DNA from: Stenotrophomonas sp. SY1
GTDB taxonomy: Bacteria > Pseudomonadota > Gammaproteobacteria > Xanthomonadales > Xanthomonadaceae
Reading direction: 5' to 3'
Assembly (NCBI RefSeq): GCF_021202945.1
Contig: NZ_JAJOYR010000002.1
Coordinates: 62,001-126,000 of the forward strand
DNA length: 64,000 bases
The notes under the pieces were generated by a model. It did not search any database and was not told the DNA's origin. It saw only the letters and a list, made by a program, of their open reading frames with translations. The position numbers and the translations under genes were made by a program. Shown here one piece after another: positions 34,720 to 43,741 of the stretch. Every line of letters starts with the position of its first letter. The first letter of the stretch is position 1.

Positions 34720-35804
34720 TCTCCCGAGGGACCGTGGCCGGCATGCGCGGCCTCGGCGTGCTCGTTTGCATTGTGACCCGCCTGGCCTTCCGCCTCGACG
34801 GCGGCAGGCGCGGCGGCAGCGTCGTGACCTTCGTGGCCGGCGGCCTCGTGGTCCATCGCTTCATGGTTCATCGCGCCGTGGCCCATGGCCTCGTGCGACA
34901 TCGCCTTGCCATCGTGCTTCATGCCGAAGTGATGGTTGTCGCCCATGTGCTTGGCCAGGATCGCGTCGAACAACCCCTTCTCGGTGCTGCCGTAGTAGGT
35001 CACCGGGTGCCAGTCGTGGTTCTTCTCGGCGCTCAGCTCAGTGAAGGACTTCTGGTCCATCACCTTGGCGTCGGCACGCACCTTGGCCAGCCATGCCTGG
35101 TATTCCTCATTGCTCACCGCGTGGGCCATGAAGTGCATCTTGCTGAAGCCGGCACCGCTGTAATGCGAGGAGCGGCCTTCATAGCTGCCTGCCTCGTTGG
35201 CGATCAGGTGCAGCTTGGTTTCCATGCCGGCCATCGAGTAGATCATGCTGCCCAGATGCGGAATGAAGAACGCGTTCATCACCGTATCGGCGGTGATCTT
35301 GAAGTTCAGCGGCGCATCGACCGGGAAGGTCAGCTCGTTGACCACGGCGATGTTCTCTTCCGGGTACACGAACAGCCACTTCCAATCCAGCGAGATCGCT
35401 TCGATCACCACCGGCTTGGTATCCGATTCCAGCGGCTTGTACGGATCCAGCGCATGCGAAGAGCGCCAGGTCAGCACCGCCAGGACCAGGATGATCATGC
35501 ACGGGATCGACCAGACCACCACTTCAATGGCGGTGGAGTGCGACCAGTTCGGCTCGTAGCGGGCCTTGGTGTTGGAAGCGCGATACTTCCACGCAAACAC
35601 CAGCGTCATCACGATCACTGGCACGACCACCAGCAGCATCAACACGGTGCAGGTGATCAGCAGCGTGAGCTCGTCCCGGGCGATCTGGCCCTTCGGGTCA
35701 AACAAGGCCCAGTCGCAGCCCGTCATCATGACGGCCATAGCGACAACGAGGCCCGGACGCAGCAAGCGTCCAAGGGTATTCAACGGAATCATCGGTCGAT
35801 CCAA
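34716..35804 (-). CDS. cyoA: Cytochrome o ubiquinol oxidase subunit II, His/Met-rich tail
   Basis: 362 residues; lipobox MMTGC (Cys near 29) for lipid attachment, two helices and a periplasmic cupredoxin domain without the CuA ligands, as in quinol oxidases. Family stretches: [37 protein letters not shown]. The last 75 residues (after AILAKHM) carry 13 His and 5 Met in motifs such as [19 protein letters not shown], not seen in E. coli CyoA (315 residues). The tail may bind copper or another metal. It is first in cyoABCD. An in-frame ATG at 35792 is the alternative start. Confidence 0.93.
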   Translation of the reverse strand: MDRPMIPLNTLGRLLRPGLVVAMAVMMTGCDWALFDPKGQIARDELTLLITCTVLMLLVVVPVIVMTLVFAWKYRASNTKARYEPNWSHSTAIEVVVWSIPCMIILVLAVLTWRSSHALDPYKPLESDTKPVVIEAISLDWKWLFVYPEENIAVVNELTFPVDAPLNFKITADTVMNAFFIPHLGSMIYSMAGMETKLHLIANEAGSYEGRSSHYSGAGFSKMHFMAHAVSNEEYQAWLAKVRADAKVMDQKSFTELSAEKNHDWHPVTYYGSTEKGLFDAILAKHMGDNHHFGMKHDGKAMSHEAMGHGAMNHEAMDHEAAGHEGHDAAAAPAAVEAEGQAGHNANEHAEAAHAGHGPSGE

Positions 35805-35984
35805 TTGCGAGGGAGTACCTGGTCCGGCATTCCCGTGCGCGCTAACGCGAACGCCCGCCCGGAGATTGCCACCGGGGGAACGCGTGCATGGGGGTGCCAG
35901 ATTCAGCGCCGCAATTTTAGGCCTTCACGCAGCACTTAAGATAGGCATTGACAATGATTTAACGCAGCAAACGCCTTCACAGCC

Positions 35985-36027
35985 GTGCGACATGTTGTCG
36001 CACTCCCGCCAAAACCGGCTGTCGCAC
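35985..36027. promoter_or_regulatory. Inverted and direct TGTCGCAC repeats upstream of cyoA
   Basis: GTGCGACA-TGT-TGTCGCAC (35985-36003) is a perfect dyad, and a third TGTCGCAC follows at 36020-36027. It lies about 180 bp before cyoA and 55 bp past the stop of the acyltransferase gene. No U-tract follows, so an operator is more likely than a terminator. Confidence 0.4.
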
Positions 36028-36081
36028 AACCAACAGGCGGCCTTCCGTGACCGTTGGACCCAGCTGTTTCGCGCTAAATCC

Positions 36082-37116
36082 TCAAACAGCAGCTCGCCTG
36101 TCCTGCTTCTCGAAACCCGACCAAAGCCACCGGTAGTCGAACAATGGGTTGAGCAGCCTCCCAATCCAGCAAAGGCCCGCCGCCAGCAAGATCGCTACCA
36201 ACATGGCAAGCACCAAAGAATAGAGTGGATTTGCCTTCACAAGCGGTGCGAGCCACCCCTTGTAAAGGGCTAGTTTCATGAGAAAAGCGTGCAACAGAAA
36301 GGCAGCAATGCTGTACCGGCCCAAACCTGCCAACAGTTCACTCTTGGGCACCAGGCAGAAGAATCCCACCAGGCCACAACCGCCAACAATCAGAAGCAGC
36401 GTGCGCCACATCACTCCCTCTGCCCCCTCCATACCCATGGCCGCATATGACACGCTCCCGTATAACCAGGGCATCGGGGAACCAATACTCCACTTCGCTA
36501 CCAACCACACGCCGATCATTAACGCGGCGCCAATCCACACCCTAGGGTTGATGGATGGCAAAACCAACCCCTGCCGACGCGCGTAGAGGTATCCGGCAAC
36601 AAAAAATGGCAGGAACGTCGCCGTTCTTGACGCCGAGTATGCGTAACCGATGTCAGGAACAAGGCCAGCTCCCAGGCAAACAAGGACTGAGAGCAACATC
36701 GGCATGCCGCTACCAGTCAACAGCGGCAACAACAATCTCCAGGCAACCAGACTGGCCAGGTACCACAGGATCCAGTACGGCGTCACAAAGCTATAGCGCC
36801 ACTCGCCCCCCTTCAGGTAAGCCTCCCAAGCGGGCAAAACTGCTTGAAAAACCAACAGGGGTATCACCACAGTCGCCAGCAAGCGACGCCCCGTACGAGC
36901 GTCCAGAGAGTCCGAGCTCACCATTCCGGAAAGGAACACAAACGCCGGCATGTGGAACATGTACACAAAACGGTACGTCAACTCGAACCAAGGAGAGCCT
37001 CCTTTGAACAGCTCGAGCAGATGACCAAAAACAACCAGTACGATGAGACCAAACTTGGCCGCATCAAGCCTTGCGTCACGCACGTCCGCCCCCTTTTGGC
37101 TTCCAGCCCCAGACAT
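36082..37116 (-). CDS. Membrane acyltransferase (Acyltransf_3 family)
   Basis: 344 residues, about ten membrane helices, of the acyltransferase-3/OafA-NodX type. The family entry DAAKFGLIVLVVFGHLLELF (about 16-36) with the catalytic-region His and RFVYMFHMPAFVFLSGMVS are present. These enzymes O-acetylate surface polysaccharides. In hand-counted 60-bp samples GC is 55-60 percent against 70 percent in cyoA, and the gene sits directly downstream of tRNA-Thr, so acquisition by transfer is plausible. No integrase is present. Confidence 0.8.
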   Translation of the reverse strand: MSGAGSQKGADVRDARLDAAKFGLIVLVVFGHLLELFKGGSPWFELTYRFVYMFHMPAFVFLSGMVSSDSLDARTGRRLLATVVIPLLVFQAVLPAWEAYLKGGEWRYSFVTPYWILWYLASLVAWRLLLPLLTGSGMPMLLSVLVCLGAGLVPDIGYAYSASRTATFLPFFVAGYLYARRQGLVLPSINPRVWIGAALMIGVWLVAKWSIGSPMPWLYGSVSYAAMGMEGAEGVMWRTLLLIVGGCGLVGFFCLVPKSELLAGLGRYSIAAFLLHAFLMKLALYKGWLAPLVKANPLYSLVLAMLVAILLAAGLCWIGRLLNPLFDYRWLWSGFEKQDRRAAV

Positions 37117-37148
37117 CTCACGCCTGCACAGGCAGGTACAAATACGGA

Positions 37149-37177
37149 AAAGGCCAATTCATAAAGAACTGGCCTTT
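37149..37177 (-). terminator. Terminator after tRNA-Thr
   Basis: AAAGGCCA-N13-TGGCCTTT, an 8-bp stem with A/T-rich flanks, between the tRNA 3' end and the acyltransferase start. It separates tRNA transcription from the downstream gene. Confidence 0.75.
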
Positions 37178-37195
37178 CGCTTGAAGCAAACAACT

Positions 37196-37271
37196 TGGTG
37201 CCGGAAATAGGAATCGAACCTACGACCTACGCATTACGAATGCGCCGCTCTACCAACTGAGCTATTCCGGC
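37196..37271 (-). tRNA. thrW: tRNA-Thr (anticodon CGT)
   Basis: A 76-nt cloverleaf on the minus strand: 5' GCCGGAA paired with TTCCGGC, D-arm GCTC-AGTTGGTA-GAGC, anticodon stem GCGCA/TGCGT with loop TTCGTAA (anticodon CGT, reads ACG), T-arm GGTTCGATTCC and encoded CCA. It closely matches the E. coli thrW gene, a known integration site for mobile islands. A promoter and a terminator flank it. Confidence 0.95.
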
Positions 37272-37280
37272 GAGCCGCCA

Positions 37281-37310
37281 ATTCTAGGCGAAGCTGAAGC
37301 CGATGGTCAA
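37281..37310 (-). promoter_or_regulatory. Sigma-70 promoter of tRNA-Thr
   Basis: On the minus strand: TTGACC (-35, 37305-37310), 18-bp spacer, TAGAAT (-10, 37281-37286), with transcription starting about 9 bp before the tRNA 5' end. It is a strong match for a stable-RNA promoter. Confidence 0.8.
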
Positions 37311-37365
37311 TTCATGTGCGTACCGGCTGCGCACCCGCCCCCACGGCGGCCCGACCGACGCTGGT

Positions 37366-38256
37366 TCATCCACCCAATCGCCGCTGCGCCGCCAGACGGT
37401 AGGCTTGCAGCCGCACCTCGATCATCGGGTCGCCGGCGAAATCCACGTCCTCTGGCAGCAAGGCCGGGTCGAATACCCGCTGACGCTGCGCGTCCTGCTC
37501 AGCCGCCAGTTGCTCCAGCCACACATGGCCCAGGGTCACCGAAGGCAGTGCGGGGTCCCAGGGGGCACTCAGATCGGCCAGATCCGCCCCGCCCGCCACC
37601 GGGGTAAACCGCAACGCGAAAACCACCGAGCCATGCGCCAGTTCATCGCACAGCCGCCGGTCCAGACAATCCGGACCCTCGAACGCTTCCCCGCCCTGCC
37701 TGCGACGGGTCGCACGCACGCTCAGCCGCCCCACATGCACCTGCCCGCCCTCACCAACCAGTTGGTACGGGTGCAGCATGTGGTAGTCCAACCCACTGAA
37801 GCTGTCCGCCTGCCGCTGCCGCATGCCCTCGAAACGCACCCATGCCGGGCATTTGGCCGCATTCGCGAGCAATTCCGCGGCAGGCTGCGCACCGGCGCGC
37901 AGCGCGTTCAACACCGCGAGAAACTGCGCCGGATCGGCGGCGGGAAAGCCCTCGACCGCATGCCCCACCAGCACCATGGGTGCATGGTTGCCAATGCGCA
38001 GCGCCAGTCCGCGAGGTTCTGCGCGGGGGCTGCGTTGATCGATATGCGGATCGGCACCGGAACTGGAAAAACGCGCCAACACGGGCTGTTCGGCGCCCGC
38101 AAACATCTCCGCCAGACAGAACTCCGACGCAATGTCAGTCGCACGAAAGCGACCATCGAGCACGATGCCCCGCGCATGATTGAGCCGCTCGCCGACACCC
38201 ACCTGCCCTGCCGCCTGCAGGGCATCGATCAGCGCCTGGGCCATCTCCGTCGTCAT
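37366..38256 (-). CDS. Catalase-family peroxidase, small single-domain type
   Basis: 296 residues of the catalase core fold, shorter than full catalases (about 480), like the SrpA/catalase-related peroxidase group. The essential distal His is in NHARGIVLDGRF (His27), substrate-side ARFSSSG and PRGLALRIG are present, and a heme-ligand Tyr is likely Tyr286 in RLQAYRLAAQRRLG. It should reduce hydrogen peroxide or organic peroxides with heme. No signal peptide. It follows the aldehyde dehydrogenase by 52 bp in the same operon, which suggests it removes peroxide made by the pathway. Confidence 0.75.
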   Translation of the reverse strand: MTTEMAQALIDALQAAGQVGVGERLNHARGIVLDGRFRATDIASEFCLAEMFAGAEQPVLARFSSSGADPHIDQRSPRAEPRGLALRIGNHAPMVLVGHAVEGFPAADPAQFLAVLNALRAGAQPAAELLANAAKCPAWVRFEGMRQRQADSFSGLDYHMLHPYQLVGEGGQVHVGRLSVRATRRRQGGEAFEGPDCLDRRLCDELAHGSVVFALRFTPVAGGADLADLSAPWDPALPSVTLGHVWLEQLAAEQDAQRQRVFDPALLPEDVDFAGDPMIEVRLQAYRLAAQRRLGG

Positions 38257-38308
38257 GGATGCATCCTTCTCGCCATCACTGGCCACAAGCAGCACCAACG
38301 CTCCGCCT

Positions 38309-39790
38309 TCACCGCCCGGCCAATCCGGGGTGCAGCGCGATGTGCTTGTATTCCAGAAAGTCCTCCAGCGCCGCCAGACCATTCAGGCGACCCAGGCCGG
38401 ATTGCTTGAACCCGCCTTCTTCGGTGCCGTCGAACACCTGCGCCCAATCGTTGATCCAGACCGTGCCGGCATCGATGGCCTGCGCCATGCGCAGCGACCG
38501 GTCCACGTCACGCGTCCAGACACTGGCGGCCAGACCGTACTCGTTGTCATTGGCCAGCTGGATGGCCTCGGCTTCGTCGTCGAAGCGCTGCAGGGTCAGC
38601 ACCGGCCCAAAGGTTTCCTGCTGGATGATGTCCAATCCGTTATCAAACACCTCCAACAGCGCGGGACGGAAGAACGCCCCACGTGCCAGCACGCCGCTGT
38701 CGATGGCACCGCCACGCTCGACCACCCGAGCGCCCGCCGCCAGTGCCGACTCCACCACTTGCTCCACCCGCTGCACGTTGGCCCGATCGATCAACGGCCC
38801 CATGTCGCTGCCCGAATCGGCCGCCGGCCCGACGTTGACCGCGTGCAATCGCTCCGCCATGCGCTCACGCACCGTCTCGTAAACGCCCCGCTGCACCAGC
38901 AACCGCGACCCGGTCATGCAGAACTGCCCACCGAAGACCGTCAGCGCCTTCACCAGCACCGGCAACGCCGCCTCCAGGTCCGCATCATCGAATACGATCA
39001 TCGGCGTCTTGCCACCCAGCTCCATGCCGAAGCGCTTCAGATGTTTCGCGCCCACGCTGGCAATCGCACGCCCGGTACGGGTCGAACCGGTGAAACTGAT
39101 GACCGGCACCAACGGGCTTTCCACCATGTAGGCCGATCCTTCTGCGCCACGCTCGAAGAACAGATTGATGACCCCGCGCGGCAGCTCCTCCACCTCGGCC
39201 ATGATCCGCGCCATCATGCTCGCCGTCTGCGCGACCTGCGCAGGCAGCTTGATCACTGCCGTACAACCGGCAGCCAATGCCGGGGCCAATGAACGGATGG
39301 TCAGTATCACCGGCGAATTCCACGGCGCGATCACCCCGGCCACGCCCATCGGCTGACGCAGGATCAATGACAGGCGACCAGGTGCCGGCCGCATTGCCCG
39401 CCCACTGTCCAGTGTTGCGCTCGCGGCGGCATAACGCAGCTTGCTCGGCACCATGTCCAGCTCGAAGGCGGCCTCACCCATGACCTTGCCGTTCTCCAGC
39501 GACAACATGTGAAGCAAGCGCTCGCGATTGCGCTCAAAGGCCACCGCCAGCTGCTCCAGCACCCGCGCGCGCAACGCGTGATCATGCGCCCACGGTGTCT
39601 GGCGGAACGCCACCGAGGCCGCTGTGACGGCCTCGATTGCTGCCGCAAGGCCTGCATCGGGGTAGCGACCAATCACTTCATAGGTCGCCGGATTGATGGA
39701 ATCCTCAAGCGCCCCTTCGGAACGCTCGGCACCACCGATCCAGTTGGATGCATGTGGCAGCCGGGGCAAGGATGTCTGGGTGACAGCCAT
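38309..39790 (-). CDS. NAD(P)-dependent aldehyde dehydrogenase
   Basis: 493 residues of the ALDH superfamily. Visible are GVAGVIAPWNSPVILTIRSL (nucleotide-binding), SFTGSTRTGRAI, the general-base region MELGGKTPMIVFDDAD (Glu in ELGGK) and the catalytic Cys in GQFCMTGSRLL. Length is normal. It oxidises an aldehyde to the acid with NAD(P)+; the family cannot be narrowed to betaine, aromatic or vanillin-type aldehydes. GGAGG lies 5 bp before the ATG at 39790. It is placed between a GMC oxidoreductase and a catalase-like gene in one apparent operon. Confidence 0.88.
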   Translation of the reverse strand: MAVTQTSLPRLPHASNWIGGAERSEGALEDSINPATYEVIGRYPDAGLAAAIEAVTAASVAFRQTPWAHDHALRARVLEQLAVAFERNRERLLHMLSLENGKVMGEAAFELDMVPSKLRYAAASATLDSGRAMRPAPGRLSLILRQPMGVAGVIAPWNSPVILTIRSLAPALAAGCTAVIKLPAQVAQTASMMARIMAEVEELPRGVINLFFERGAEGSAYMVESPLVPVISFTGSTRTGRAIASVGAKHLKRFGMELGGKTPMIVFDDADLEAALPVLVKALTVFGGQFCMTGSRLLVQRGVYETVRERMAERLHAVNVGPAADSGSDMGPLIDRANVQRVEQVVESALAAGARVVERGGAIDSGVLARGAFFRPALLEVFDNGLDIIQQETFGPVLTLQRFDDEAEAIQLANDNEYGLAASVWTRDVDRSLRMAQAIDAGTVWINDWAQVFDGTEEGGFKQSGLGRLNGLAALEDFLEYKHIALHPGLAGR

Positions 39791-39810
39791 ACGACCTCCG
39801 TGAACACTGC

Positions 39811-40071
39811 TCATCTGTGATGGGTACGGGTCCGGCCGATCCGACGCCAGGCATCGGCCACGGCAGCGACGATGAACTGCACCAAGGGCGCGCTCAAATT
39901 GACGACCAGCGGTACCACCAGCAACGTCGACGCCAGTACACGCAGTGGCAACGGCCATTGTCGGAAGCGATCTCCGGCAAGCGCCATCACCAGCAGCACG
40001 CTTGGATACACCGCCAGCCAGATCATTGCGGTCTGCTTCAGTCGCTGGACGATGTCCGCCCGCCAGGCCAT
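39811..40071 (-). CDS. Small two-helix membrane protein
   Basis: 86 residues with two membrane helices (about 14-32 and 43-73), resembling DUF2798-type small inner-membrane proteins. No function is known. It sits between the GMC oxidoreductase (1 bp after its stop) and the aldehyde dehydrogenase, so it is cotranscribed. It may anchor or help the oxidoreductase interact with the respiratory chain; that is only an inference. Confidence 0.65.
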   Translation of the reverse strand: MAWRADIVQRLKQTAMIWLAVYPSVLLVMALAGDRFRQWPLPLRVLASTLLVVPLVVNLSAPLVQFIVAAVADAWRRIGRTRTHHR

Positions 40072-40072
40072 C

Positions 40073-41629
40073 TCAACCGCCCCGCATCCATTGGCTGATA
40101 CGTTCGGCCAGCATGATGACCGTCGGGTTGAGGGCTACACAGGGCACATCCGGGAACGAGGATGCATCCGCCACACGCAGGCCATCCACGCCCAGCACGC
40201 GACCCTGATAGTCCGTCACCGCGTGCTCGTCTCCCGCTCCACCCATCGGCGCTGTTGAAGCGGGATGGCGATAGATGTCCAGGGCCAGTGGCAGCGCCGC
40301 CTCCAGTGCGTCGTAACCGGTAATCCCCGCCCCGGGCACCAGTTCCTCGGTGATCATCTCGGCCAACGGCCCATGCCGGACGATGCGCCGGATCAACTCG
40401 ATCCCTTCCACCATCAACCGGCGGTCACGCTCATCGCCAAGCACGTTCAACGCAATGCGCGGAGCGACGGCTGGATCACGCGAGCGCAGCGTCACGGTGC
40501 CCAGCGAATGTGGCCGTGTCAGTCCAAGTGCCAGCACGAACACCGCACCGGTCGGTGAACTATCCGGATCACCGTAATGCACCGCTGATACATGCAGGTC
40601 ACCGACGTCCGCTGCAGCCTCCGAGGATTGCGCCCACAGCATGGCCCCCACCAATGGCAACGGGATCCCCAGTTTCTCCGGCCGCGCCGCCCACGTCGTG
40701 TAGTAGAACGGATGCTCCTGCAGCCGCTGCCCAACTGGTAGATCAGCCACAAGCTCCACACCCAGCGCAGGCAGATCCGCGGCCGGCCCGATGCCGGAGC
40801 GCAGCAGTATCGCCGGGGTGCCATAGGCGCCAGCGCACAACACGATGTCCTTGGCGGCGAAGCGCTGACCATCACCAAGCACCACAGCGACCGCTCGTCC
40901 ATCATCGACCTCGACCCGATCCACCAGCTGCTGCGTACGGATTGTCAGGTTGGGACGCTCGCGCACGTCCTGCGACAGATACGTCATGCCGCTATTCAGC
41001 CGCTGGCCCACGCGATTGTTCATCGGATAGGCACCTGCGCCGAATGGCTGCTCACCATTGAAATCCTGCACGTTGGCAAACCCCGCCATTGCCGCCGAGG
41101 CAATGAAGGCGCGCTGCATGTCGGAGAGCTCATCATCGAGCAGATGGTGGATCGGCCACGGTCCATCGCGACCATGGACAGCATCCGGACCATGCACGGT
41201 CCGCTCGCTTCTCCTGAAGAACGGCAACACATCCCTGGCCGTCCAGTGTTCCAGTCCCGCCGCGGTCCAACGTGCGAAATCTCCGGCCGGCGCACGCATT
41301 GCCACGCCGGCATTGATCGCCGATGAACCACCAAGCACTTTGCCGCGCGGCACCGGAAAGTGCACCCCACGCCAGCCCGGCTCGGACATGTACCCCCAAT
41401 CGTGCGCGGCATCACCTCCAATGATGTGCTGCAGACGCAGGGAATCGGGATAGTTGGCAGGCGCATACGCCGGGCCGGCTTCAAGCAGCAACACCTGCCG
41501 ATCGGCGTCTTCGCTCAGACGTGCCGCCATCACCGCTCCGGCAGAACCGCCGCCTACCACGATGCAATCAAATGCCGCGGCATCCTGCTGCCGGCGCGGA
41601 GACGCAGGGGCTTTGTGTTGATCGCTCAT
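40073..41629 (-). CDS. GMC family FAD oxidoreductase (choline dehydrogenase-like)
   Basis: 518 residues with the GMC signature: the FAD-binding IVVGGGSAGAVMAARLSE (about 23-40), GMC box 1 PRGKVLGGSSAINAGV (about 94-109), GMC box 2 GAYGTPAILLRSGIG, and the C-terminal catalytic HPASTAPMGG with Asn-Pro later (ALNPTVIMLAERI). It oxidises an alcohol at FAD and passes electrons to oxygen (giving H2O2) or to a quinone. Start ATG 41629 follows AGGA. It heads the operon with a small membrane protein, ALDH and catalase, divergent from a LysR gene. Confidence 0.87.
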   Translation of the reverse strand: MSDQHKAPASPRRQQDAAAFDCIVVGGGSAGAVMAARLSEDADRQVLLLEAGPAYAPANYPDSLRLQHIIGGDAAHDWGYMSEPGWRGVHFPVPRGKVLGGSSAINAGVAMRAPAGDFARWTAAGLEHWTARDVLPFFRRSERTVHGPDAVHGRDGPWPIHHLLDDELSDMQRAFIASAAMAGFANVQDFNGEQPFGAGAYPMNNRVGQRLNSGMTYLSQDVRERPNLTIRTQQLVDRVEVDDGRAVAVVLGDGQRFAAKDIVLCAGAYGTPAILLRSGIGPAADLPALGVELVADLPVGQRLQEHPFYYTTWAARPEKLGIPLPLVGAMLWAQSSEAAADVGDLHVSAVHYGDPDSSPTGAVFVLALGLTRPHSLGTVTLRSRDPAVAPRIALNVLGDERDRRLMVEGIELIRRIVRHGPLAEMITEELVPGAGITGYDALEAALPLALDIYRHPASTAPMGGAGDEHAVTDYQGRVLGVDGLRVADASSFPDVPCVALNPTVIMLAERISQWMRGG

Positions 41630-41775
41630 TTGCCCGTCCTCCATTGGTGACGCATCTGCGCGACCGACTGTTTCGATTGATCGCGGGTACACCACTGCAG
41701 CAATGCGCTGGAGCCATGATTGATCGTCGGCGTCGTTGACGGAATACGTCCAGCCGTCTCAACATTGCCGACAGA

Positions 41776-42711
41776 ATGTCCAGCCGCCTGACATCGCTCG
41801 ATTCACCCAGCGGTCTTGTTGCATTTGCCGCGGCGGTGGACGCGCGCAGTTTTTCCGCGGCGAGCCGGGAGCTTGGGCTATCGGCTTCGGCCGTTGGGAA
41901 AGCCATCGAACGACTCGAACTGCGGCTGGGAAAACGCCTGCTCAACAGAACCACGCGAGCGCTGTCGCTGACCGCCGAAGGTGAGGTGCTGTATCGGCAT
42001 GTCGTGGATATCGTCAGAAACCTCAACGAAGCCGAACACGAACTGCATCTACTGGAGCATGCGCCGCGCGGGCCGCTGAAGATCCGCTTGCCTACGGTCA
42101 TTGGCCGCAGGATCGTGTTGCCGGCCATGTTCGACTTTCACGAACGCTTTCCGGACGTCATGCTCAGCCTCAGCCTGGACGACCGCCGGCTGGACCTGAT
42201 CGAAGAGGGGTACGACGTAGCGCTGTGGCTGGGTGAGCTGGCCGACTCCAGCCTGCATGCGCGGCGACTTGGGCCACTCCCGCTCGCAACCTTCGCCGCC
42301 CCCGGCTATCTATCCAGGCACGGCATCCCGATCACGCCAGCGGAACTTGCAGGACATCACTGCATCCACTACCAGGCAACCCGCAGCGGTCGCGTCGAGG
42401 CGTGGTTGTTCGAGGGCTGCACACCATTCAGGTCACCGGCACCGGTGACCATACTCAATGACGAAGAGGCCATCGCGGCCGCTGCCATCGCCGGACTCGG
42501 CCTGGCTCAGACACCGGCTTACCTAGTCGCCGATGAGATCGCAGCGGGGCGATTGCAGCCCGTACTGGTCAGCCACGCGGTGGAGCGCGGCAGTGTTTCC
42601 CTGGTGTGGCCGCAGATGCTCGGCAAAGTGCCGCGCGTCCGGGTTTTCATCGACTTCATCGCCGCGCGCATCACCGCGCAGCTTTACGGACAATCTGCAA
42701 ACGCAGCGTAG
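41776..42711 (+). CDS. LysR family transcriptional regulator
   Basis: 311 residues: winged HTH (LVAFAAAVDARSFSAASREL; then SASAVGKAIERLELRLGKRL), and an effector domain from about residue 95. It is divergent from the GMC-ALDH-catalase operon with 146 bp between starts, the usual layout of a LysR regulator and its target. The inducer is presumably the alcohol or a product of the pathway. The gap has two ATTGATCG copies (about 41677 and 41720), but no clear operator is called. Confidence 0.88.
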   Translation: MSSRLTSLDSPSGLVAFAAAVDARSFSAASRELGLSASAVGKAIERLELRLGKRLLNRTTRALSLTAEGEVLYRHVVDIVRNLNEAEHELHLLEHAPRGPLKIRLPTVIGRRIVLPAMFDFHERFPDVMLSLSLDDRRLDLIEEGYDVALWLGELADSSLHARRLGPLPLATFAAPGYLSRHGIPITPAELAGHHCIHYQATRSGRVEAWLFEGCTPFRSPAPVTILNDEEAIAAAAIAGLGLAQTPAYLVADEIAAGRLQPVLVSHAVERGSVSLVWPQMLGKVPRVRVFIDFIAARITAQLYGQSANAA

Positions 42712-42735
42712 AGGCCGTCACGCGCAACCGGCGTC

Positions 42736-43686
42736 TCAGTCAACCAGACGCAGCCGCAGTTCCTTGGGCAACGCGAACACCATCGATTCCGGCTCGCCAT
42801 CCAGCTCGCCCACGCCATTGGCACCCAGCTCGCGCAGACGGGCGATCACGCCATCCACCAGCACCTGCGGCGCCGAGGCACCTGCAGTCAGGCCAATGCG
42901 CTGCTTGCCGACCACCCACTGCGGGTCGATTTCGTGAGCACCGTCGATCAGGTACGACTCCACCCCTTCACGCCGCGCCAGTTCGCTGAGGCGATTGGAG
43001 TTGGAGCTGTTCGGCGAGCCCACCACCAGCACCAGGTCACACTGCTTGGCCAGATCGCGCACCGCATCCTGGCGATTCTGCGTGGCGTAGCAGATGTCGT
43101 CGTTCTTGGGGCCCTGGATGGCCGGGAAATGGGTGCGCAGGGCTTCGATCACCGCGCGGGTATCGTCCACCGACAGCGTGGTCTGGGTGGTGTAGGCGAA
43201 GTTCTCAGGCTGGCTGACCTGCAACGCTTCCACGTCCTCGACGCTTTCCACCAGGTAGATGTGGCCGCTGCCCTTCTCGCGGTTCCACTGGCCCATCGTG
43301 CCTTCCACCTCCGGGTGGCCCTCGTGGCCGATCAGCACCACGTCGCGGCCCGCGCGGCAATGGCGCGCCACTTCCAGGTGAACCTTGGTCACCAGCGGAC
43401 AGGTGGCGTCGAACACCTTCAGGCCACGACGCTCGGCTTCACCGCGCACCGCCTGCGAGACGCCATGCGCACTGAAGATGACCGTATTGCCGTCCGGAAC
43501 CTCATCCAGTTCCTCGACGAAGATCGCGCCGCGCGCCTTCAGGTCATCAACCACGAAACGGTTGTGCACCACTTCGTGCCGCACATAGATGGGTGCGCCC
43601 AGCGTTTCGATCGCACGCTTGACGATCTCGATCGCGCGGTCGACACCGGCGCAGAAACCACGGGGATTGGCGAGCAAGACGTCCAT
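42736..43686 (-). CDS. ispH: 4-hydroxy-3-methylbut-2-enyl diphosphate reductase IspH
   Basis: 316 residues, the family's usual length. Three Fe-S cysteines are visible: Cys12 in PRGFCAGV, the one in FDATCPLV (about 96) and the one in [11 protein letters not shown] (about 198), with the catalytic Glu in TMGQ-adjacent context EVEGTMGQ. IspH makes IPP and DMAPP from HMBPP in the last step of the MEP pathway, using a [4Fe-4S] cluster. Start ATG at 43686 matches the family; upstream ATG 43770 would overlap lspA. Last gene of the murJ-to-ispH run. Confidence 0.96.
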   Translation of the reverse strand: MDVLLANPRGFCAGVDRAIEIVKRAIETLGAPIYVRHEVVHNRFVVDDLKARGAIFVEELDEVPDGNTVIFSAHGVSQAVRGEAERRGLKVFDATCPLVTKVHLEVARHCRAGRDVVLIGHEGHPEVEGTMGQWNREKGSGHIYLVESVEDVEALQVSQPENFAYTTQTTLSVDDTRAVIEALRTHFPAIQGPKNDDICYATQNRQDAVRDLAKQCDLVLVVGSPNSSNSNRLSELARREGVESYLIDGAHEIDPQWVVGKQRIGLTAGASAPQVLVDGVIARLRELGANGVGELDGEPESMVFALPKELRLRLVD

Positions 43687-43741
43687 CTGGAATACCTGTG
43701 AAGCGGGAACTGGCTGGGAAGGAACGGGAACCGGTACGGCA

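Noticed and set aside
36082..37271. Prophage or integrative element with attachment sites
   Set aside because: No integrase, no phage genes, and no second copy of the tRNA 3' end was found by eye; only a possible small transfer is kept as a finding.
41630..41775. LysR operator in the GMC/LysR gap
   Set aside because: Two ATTGATCG words occur, but no convincing T-N11-A dyad could be defined.
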